A DNA stretch of 10,766 bases, taken from positions 1 through 10,766 of the forward strand of contig VSIX01000021.1 in NCBI GenBank assembly GCA_008086245.1, given 5' to 3'. The DNA comes from Candidatus Mcinerneyibacterium aminivorans (GTDB taxonomy: Bacteria > Macinerneyibacteriota > Macinerneyibacteria > Macinerneyibacteriales > Macinerneyibacteriaceae). This document shows, piece by piece, positions 6,454-10,766 of this stretch. The number at the start of each line of letters is the position of its first letter. Positions within the stretch are counted from its first letter, which is position 1. Under the pieces are notes generated by a model. That model had not been told where the DNA came from, searched no databases, and worked only from the letters and a program-made list of their open reading frames with translations. Both the position numbers and the translations under genes were made by a program.

Positions 6454-7650
6454 ATGGAGGATAAAAATTTAAATATAGAGACTATTCTTTCCCATTTCGC
6501 AGAGAACAGAGATAAGTACGAAGGAGCTGTTGTACCGCCTATTTTTCAGAGTTCACTTTTTGTTTTTAAAAACTGGGATGATATTGATAATGCTTTCGAC
6601 AGCAGGGAAAATAATTTTATATATTCAAGAGAAAATAATCCTTCAGTTAATATAATTGAAAAGAAACTTGCAAAAATTTCCGGGGGCGGCAAAGCCAAAT
6701 TTTTCAGTTCCGGGATGGCTGCTATCAGCTCTGCAATACTTCACTGTATAGATAAAAATTCTCATGTTATTTCTGTTAAAAACATATACGGTCCTGCCAA
6801 TAATTTTCTAAATAAATATTTAAAACAAAAAATGGGAATCGAGGTTTCTTTTGTAGATGGAAGAGATATTACAGAACTTAAAAATAATATAAAATCTAAA
6901 ACTGATTTAATTTATCTGGAAAGTCCAACTTCTATATCTTTTTCATTACAAAATATAGAAAAAATTAGTACTATAGCTCGAAAAAATAATATAAAAACTA
7001 TTATTGATAATACGTGGGCCACACCGATTTTTCAAAACCCCTTTAAGATGGGAATCGATTTAGTAGTTCATTCCTGTTCTAAATATATAAATGGACACAG
7101 CGATGTGGTTGCTGGAGCAGTAATAGGCAGCGAAGAAGATATAAATAGCATTCTAAAGACGGAACTTGCTTTATTTGGAGCAAAGCTATCACCCTTTGAA
7201 GCCTGGTTAATTTTAAGAAGTTTAAGAACATTGAAAATAAGGATGGAAAAGCATCAGGAGAATGCTCTTTTTGTAGCAAAATTTTTAAGAGACCATCCGG
7301 CTGTTAAACATGTTTTTTATCCGGGTTTAAAAACTCATCCCCAATATGAACTTGCAAAAAAACAGTTAAAAGGATTCAGTGGGCTTATGAGCTTTAAATT
7401 AAAAACTAAAAATAAAATTGAAATAAAAAAATTCATTAATAATCTAAAAATTTTTCAACTGGGAGTTAGCTGGGGAGGACATGAAAGTTTGGTATATGTT
7501 CCCGCAATAAGTTATAGAAAAGAACTGCCCGAAGAACAGTTTGGCAATTTTGGGATTTCATATGACACTATTAGGATTTCTGTAGGACTTGAAAACAAAA
7601 TAGATCTTGTTCATGATTTAGAAAAAGCTTTAAATACAATTTCTTTCTAA
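6454..7650 (+). CDS. Cys/Met metabolism PLP-dependent enzyme, cystathionine beta-lyase-like
   Basis: Fold-type I PLP enzyme of the cystathionine synthase/lyase family, 398 residues, a normal length. The cofactor lysine is K210 in HSCSKYINGHSD. Other family marks are YSRENNP at 57-63 (the Y-x-R motif of the partner subunit), SSGMAA at 85-90, IYGP at 111-114, ESPTS at 156-160 and the pyridine-binding D185 in DNTWATP. The C-terminal SWGGHESL (339-346) and the Trp in DNTWA resemble cystathionine beta-lyases more than gamma-synthases, which usually have a less aromatic segment there. Likely roles are transsulfuration, cysteine desulfhydration or methionine gamma-elimination; the exact reaction is not settled. 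The ATG at 6454 is chosen from the AAAGGAG site, although the frame stays open back to 6373. It is divergent from the dehydrogenase gene, with yitT 81 nt downstream. Confidence 0.9.
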   Translation: MEDKNLNIETILSHFAENRDKYEGAVVPPIFQSSLFVFKNWDDIDNAFDSRENNFIYSRENNPSVNIIEKKLAKISGGGKAKFFSSGMAAISSAILHCIDKNSHVISVKNIYGPANNFLNKYLKQKMGIEVSFVDGRDITELKNNIKSKTDLIYLESPTSISFSLQNIEKISTIARKNNIKTIIDNTWATPIFQNPFKMGIDLVVHSCSKYINGHSDVVAGAVIGSEEDINSILKTELALFGAKLSPFEAWLILRSLRTLKIRMEKHQENALFVAKFLRDHPAVKHVFYPGLKTHPQYELAKKQLKGFSGLMSFKLKTKNKIEIKKFINNLKIFQLGVSWGGHESLVYVPAISYRKELPEEQFGNFGISYDTIRISVGLENKIDLVHDLEKALNTISF

Positions 7651-7731
7651 TACATCGGCCCGATAAATTAAATTTTTGTTTGTAAATACCTCATTTTTTG
7701 TTATCTTTTTTGAAAGAGGTGTAGACCCATT

Positions 7732-8595
7732 ATGAAACTAAACAGATTTTTTTCAAAAATTAACATAATCAACTACGGATATTTAATTTTTGGATCTTTA
7801 ATTTACAGTACAGGATTTGTTTTTTTTATAGTTCCTCACAAACTTATTATAGGTGGAATAGTTGGATTAAGTATGATCATCAATAATTTTATAGCTGTTC
7901 CAATTGGCACTATAACTCTAATTATTAACATTCCCATTTTTTTACTGGGCATTAAAACACTGGGTTCCAGGTTTGGAATTAAAACATTATTATCACTTGT
8001 TTCTGTATCTTTTTTTATTGATTTTTTCATCTATTTATTCGGGAAAAATCCCGTAACAGAAGATATTTTGGCTTCCATAATATTTGGTTCCATGCTAATA
8101 GGGGTTGGTCTTGCCTTCGTAATTAAGGCTAATGCGACAACCGGTGGTACCGATATAATAGCTTCAATTATTTCCAAAAAAACATTTTTGCAAATAGGAC
8201 AGATTATACTTTTTGTTGATGGAATAATAATTTTAATCGGAATAGCTGTATTTAAAAGGATTGAAATGCTTCCATATGCTGTAATTGCAATCTTTGTCAT
8301 TTCAAAAATTACAGATGCTGTAATAAATGGGTTAAACAGGAAAAATATTATTTTAATAATTTCCGAAAAACATGAAGAAATTAGAAATTTTATTCTAGAA
8401 AACCTAAACAGAGGCGGCACATATCTGGATTCAAAAGGTCTATATTACAAAAGCAGAAAAAAAAATATTATTTTTACTGCTTTAAGTAAAAGGGAAACAA
8501 ATAAATTGAGGAAAAAAGCCCTGGAAATTGATAAAGAAGCTTTTATTACCGTTTTAGATGCCTATGAAGTAATCGGAAGAGGTTTCACCCTTTAA
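7732..8595 (+). CDS. YitT family membrane protein (DUF161/DUF2179)
   Basis: Integral membrane protein of unknown function in the YitT/YpjC/YqfU family, widespread and multi-copy in Bacillota. The 287 residues comprise an N-terminal part with about six hydrophobic segments (roughly 15-35, 40-55, 58-75, 84-104, 113-132 and 155-200, the last probably two helices). It contains the family motif NATTGGTDIIA at 134-144. A soluble C-terminal DUF2179 domain (about 205-287) has the RGGTYLDSKGLYY block at 227-239 and the usual ending EVIGRGF. The ribosome site GAAAGAGGTG lies 10 nt before the ATG. It follows the PLP gene by 81 nt and may be co-transcribed; no clear terminator or promoter is seen between them. 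Its stop overlaps that of the convergent hydrolase gene by 4 nt. A transport role is often suggested for the family but is not shown here. Confidence 0.93.
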   Translation: MKLNRFFSKINIINYGYLIFGSLIYSTGFVFFIVPHKLIIGGIVGLSMIINNFIAVPIGTITLIINIPIFLLGIKTLGSRFGIKTLLSLVSVSFFIDFFIYLFGKNPVTEDILASIIFGSMLIGVGLAFVIKANATTGGTDIIASIISKKTFLQIGQIILFVDGIIILIGIAVFKRIEMLPYAVIAIFVISKITDAVINGLNRKNIILIISEKHEEIRNFILENLNRGGTYLDSKGLYYKSRKKNIIFTALSKRETNKLRKKALEIDKEAFITVLDAYEVIGRGFTL

Positions 8596-9659
8596 TTTTT
8601 CTCTACTAAATAATTTTCATTTTTTATCTGGATTAGTTCTTCTGAAAATTTCTCTCTTTCAGCTATAAAGGGTAAGTGAGCCGATTTTTCAAATATTATT
8701 AATTCTTTTGCCGGTGCTGATATTTCTTCATAATACTCTTCTACCAGTTCTACTGAAGTATTATAATCATTTTTCCCGTTAAAAAAGTAAATCGGTACAT
8801 CCAAAGAATATATTTTATTTTTCAGATTAAAACGAGAACTCCATATTTCATCCCACATGGGTCCTCCGCCACGTTTCGCTCCGTCCCACCATTTAATATA
8901 ATCAATAAAATTATATTCATGAGCTTTTAGAGCAATTAAAAATAATTCCCATCTGGTTTTCTTATATCCGCCTCCAACATTATTGATTAGGTTTATAAAT
9001 TCAATGTATTTTTTTTGCTTTAAGTAAGGGGGTGGACCAAGCTCCTGTAGTTTCTTTTTATATTTTGTTTTACCCGACTCAGATATTTTATTTGATAACC
9101 AGTCATAACTTATCTGCTGCTGTCTAAAATTATCAACTGGCTGCCCTATCCCAATATAGGCATGAAATTTATCCGAATAATTTTTTGCAATATGAATACC
9201 CAAATATGCTCCCCATGAATGTCCGACCAAAAATATTTTCTTTTTATTAAATTTCTTAAGCAAATACTGAATCAATTCAAGAGTATCATTCTTAAATTGG
9301 TCAAACTTTAGACTTTCCGTATCTGCTCCAAAATTGTTAGTTTTGCCTGCTCCCCGCTGGTCCCAGTGAACTACGATAAACTCTTTTTCCAGCTCTTTAT
9401 CAATATAATGAGAAAAAGGCATTAAAGCGGCTCCGGGACCCCCATGAAGCCAGAGCAGTATAGGATTAGAAATATCCTGACCTCTTATTAAAATCCACTG
9501 TTCCAGATTTCCAAGTTCCTTAATTTCCAGGGATGCAATACTGCGGGATAATACTCTACCTTTTGAATTTTTGAATTCGGGAGTAAAGGGGAATAATCCT
9601 ATATATCCAAATAAAAAAACTAAAAATATTACAAATAATACTATTAATATTTTTTTCAT
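8592..9659 (-). CDS. Membrane-anchored alpha/beta hydrolase, proline iminopeptidase type
   Basis: Serine hydrolase of the alpha/beta fold, close to peptidase family S33. The 355 residues begin with MKK and one strongly hydrophobic segment (about 4-24) without a lipobox cysteine. This suggests an uncleaved anchor with the enzyme outside the membrane, or a signal peptide. The catalytic domain shows HGGPG (72-76, oxyanion hole), WDQRGAGKT (99-107), the nucleophile elbow GHSWG with S148, the acid D298 in NGKNDY, and H328 in SAHLPF. The triad is complete. HGGPG and DQRG are typical of prolyl aminopeptidases, but related esterases share them, so the substrate is open. The ribosome site AGGGGGAT lies 6 nt before the ATG, with a candidate promoter in the 102-nt gap after the methyltransferase gene. 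The stop codon overlaps yitT's. Confidence 0.88.
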   Translation of the reverse strand: MKKILIVLFVIFLVFLFGYIGLFPFTPEFKNSKGRVLSRSIASLEIKELGNLEQWILIRGQDISNPILLWLHGGPGAALMPFSHYIDKELEKEFIVVHWDQRGAGKTNNFGADTESLKFDQFKNDTLELIQYLLKKFNKKKIFLVGHSWGAYLGIHIAKNYSDKFHAYIGIGQPVDNFRQQQISYDWLSNKISESGKTKYKKKLQELGPPPYLKQKKYIEFINLINNVGGGYKKTRWELFLIALKAHEYNFIDYIKWWDGAKRGGGPMWDEIWSSRFNLKNKIYSLDVPIYFFNGKNDYNTSVELVEEYYEEISAPAKELIIFEKSAHLPFIAEREKFSEELIQIKNENYLVEKN

Positions 9660-9692
9660 AATTTTATCCCCCTACAGATATTTTATGTATAT

Positions 9693-9724
9693 AGTATATA
9701 CTTTTTTTTATAATAATAAATCAA
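9693..9724 (-). promoter_or_regulatory. Candidate promoter of the hydrolase gene
   Basis: On the minus strand TTGATT (9719-9724) is followed after 18 nt by TATATA (9695-9700), overlapping an alternative TATACT (9693-9698). Transcription would begin about 25-30 nt before the hydrolase start codon. The match is reasonable but sits in very AT-rich DNA. The hydrolase could instead, or also, be read through from the methyltransferase gene. Confidence 0.35.
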
Positions 9725-9761
9725 TACCGGAAATATTTTATAATTTTCTGTTATATAGGAA

Positions 9762-10493
9762 TTATTTCTCTATTTTTTCTGTTTTTACAGCTTTAACAAA
9801 TAAAAACTGAGGTTTTTCTGTTAATCTTTTATACATTTTTGGACTTTTTTCCCTGAATTTCTGTGTTGGCATGGGTTCATCTATTTTTTCAATAGTAAAC
9901 CCTCCTTCCACAACCGGATTTATTATTTCCTTTAAAGGTCTTCTATAAAAAGATACTTTAACTTTCCCCTTTGTAGTTTTCCATTCATCCTCAAGAAGCT
10001 CTACTTCAAAATAATTTTCTCTTTTAAAATAACTAAAAGTCATAAAGGGATGATGAACTGAAAAAACAAGAACACCTCCTGATTTCAATTTTTTGTTAAA
10101 TTCTTTTAAAACGGGATATAAATTCTCTATGTAATGAAGTGTTAGAGATGATAGTATTAGATCAAACGAATTATTCTTTAAAAAGTCAAGAGGATTATTC
10201 AAATCAGCTTTTAAAACTCTTCCCCTCCCCTGAAGTCTTTTTTTTGTCATTTCCACCATTTTGGGACTAAAATCAATAGCCGTGACATCAGCATTTCTAT
10301 CTAAAAGCCATCTGGAATACCAGCCCGCAGCACAACCGGCATCCAAAACCTTCTTATTCTCTACATCCGGTAGCATCGAAAGAATTGCGGGTCTTTCATA
10401 ATATGCATTAAAAGGTTTTTCATCCACTTCATTAAAATAATATGAAGCCATTTTCTGATAGGCTTCAAAAGAAATTTTTTTATTATTTTTCAT
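9762..10493 (-). CDS. Class I SAM-dependent methyltransferase
   Basis: Small-molecule-type methyltransferase with a Rossmann-like fold, 243 residues. Motif I, VLDAGCAAGWYS, spans 49-60 and binds SAM. The acidic end of strand 2 is D74 in VTAIDFSPKM. A KADLNNP segment (95-101) and the motif SFDLILSSLTLHYI (109-122) follow, with the LKSGGVLVFSVHHPF strand-loop at 136-150. This is the Methyltransf_11/25 pattern, as in UbiE- or BioC-like proteins. The substrate cannot be deduced; neighbours do not point to a pathway. The start is supported by GAAAGG about 8 nt upstream. It lies 102 nt before the hydrolase gene on the same strand and 102 nt after the end of the ThiW-like gene. Confidence 0.88.
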   Translation of the reverse strand: MKNNKKISFEAYQKMASYYFNEVDEKPFNAYYERPAILSMLPDVENKKVLDAGCAAGWYSRWLLDRNADVTAIDFSPKMVEMTKKRLQGRGRVLKADLNNPLDFLKNNSFDLILSSLTLHYIENLYPVLKEFNKKLKSGGVLVFSVHHPFMTFSYFKRENYFEVELLEDEWKTTKGKVKVSFYRRPLKEIINPVVEGGFTIEKIDEPMPTQKFREKSPKMYKRLTEKPQFLFVKAVKTEKIEK

Positions 10494-10595
10494 ATCCTGG
10501 CCTTTCAGTATTAGATAAATAATTTTTAAATAATCTTTTGATTATTAAAAGCAATATCATATTAATTTTTTGCCTTTTTAAAAATATTAAAATAT
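10494..10595. other. AT-rich gap with two weak inverted repeats
   Basis: Between the ThiW-like gene and the methyltransferase gene there are two AT-only or nearly AT-only inverted repeats. AAATATT/AATATTT spans 10582-10597 and overlaps the stop codon. AATAATC/GATTATT spans 10529-10546 with a 4-nt loop. Neither is a convincing intrinsic terminator. A weak TTGCTT -35-like element on the minus strand has no good -10 partner. Confidence 0.35.
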
Positions 10596-10766
10596 TTAAG
10601 TATCCATCCATTTATTTAACGAATTGCTTTTTTCAAGAATTTTAAGTAGAAAATATGCAATTATGCTTCCCCCCATTGTGCTTACAAGAAAAGGAACTAT
10701 AAAGAAAAATACTGCAATTTCCTTTCCAATTAAAAATTTAGCAATTGGATAAGAAGCTAATGCACC
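10596..10766 (-). CDS. C-terminus of ThiW-like ECF transporter S component (partial)
   Basis: The last 56 codons of a minus-strand gene run off the right edge, ending in TAA at 10596-10598. The visible protein begins GALASYPIAKFLIGKEIAVF and has two hydrophobic segments split by PFLVSTMGGS, then a charged tail ending NKWMDT. From memory this resembles the C-terminus of ThiW, a predicted thiazole or thiamine-precursor substrate-binding subunit of energy-coupling factor transporters; only the last quarter or so is present. Other small integral membrane proteins cannot be excluded. If it is ThiW, a TPP riboswitch and thiM/thiE genes would be expected beyond the window. Confidence 0.55.
   Translation of the reverse strand, partial: GALASYPIAKFLIGKEIAVFFFIVPFLVSTMGGSIIAYFLLKILEKSNSLNKWMDT

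Noticed and set aside
7651-7731. Separate promoter for yitT (TTGTTT and TTATCT)
   Set aside because: The spacing is 19 nt and the -10 match is poor. Co-transcription with the PLP gene is at least as likely.
9571-9810. Plus-strand open frame across the hydrolase start and intergenic gap
   Set aside because: It is antisense to the conserved hydrolase N-terminus and methyltransferase C-terminus, with low-complexity Asn/Phe/Tyr composition and no family resemblance.
10529-10597. Two intrinsic terminators after the ThiW-like gene
   Set aside because: The stems are 7 bp and almost entirely A/T, one has only a 2-nt gap, and neither is followed by a proper T-tract. They are recorded only as weak inverted repeats.

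Overview
The window looks like ordinary chromosome from an AT-rich, low-GC Bacillota, probably an anaerobic clostridial or halanaerobial lineage. The evidence is the very AT-rich, Lys/Ile/Asn-rich coding, strong AGGAGG-type ribosome sites, and the gene order cmk-plsC-ispH-rpsA, which is characteristic of Clostridia-like genomes. A long, highly acidic tail on ribosomal protein S1 would fit a salt-adapted anaerobe such as Halanaerobiales. That placement is inference and was not tested.

Left half (1-4931). A hexanucleotide repeat sits at the left edge. Next come five minus-strand genes, transcribed right to left: cmk (cytidylate kinase), plsC-like acyltransferase, ispH (last step of the MEP isoprenoid pathway), rpsA (six-domain S1 protein) and nth (endonuclease III). 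cmk and plsC overlap, the plsC-ispH gap is 3 nt, and the ispH-rpsA and rpsA-nth gaps are below 30 nt, so they probably form one housekeeping operon starting near 4850.

Middle (4932-8595). A saccharopine/lysine dehydrogenase family gene (minus) is divergent from a Cys/Met-metabolism PLP enzyme (plus). They share a 340-nt intergenic region that holds short repeats, inverted repeats and candidate promoter elements. The PLP gene is followed by a YitT-family membrane protein gene on the same strand. The dehydrogenase and the PLP enzyme both act on amino acids and may be co-regulated, but their substrates cannot be fixed from sequence alone.

Right part (8592-10766). A membrane-anchored alpha/beta hydrolase of the proline iminopeptidase type (minus) converges on yitT, with the two stop codons overlapping. 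Upstream of it are a class I SAM-dependent methyltransferase and then the C-terminus of an integral membrane protein resembling the ThiW thiamine-precursor ECF S component, cut by the window edge.

I see no RNA genes, CRISPR arrays, insertion sequences, phage genes or recognisable riboswitches. No clearly novel system is evident. The observations most worth a second look are the divergent dehydrogenase/PLP pair with its repeat-rich control region, the repeated acidic tail of S1, and the hexamer repeat at the edge.
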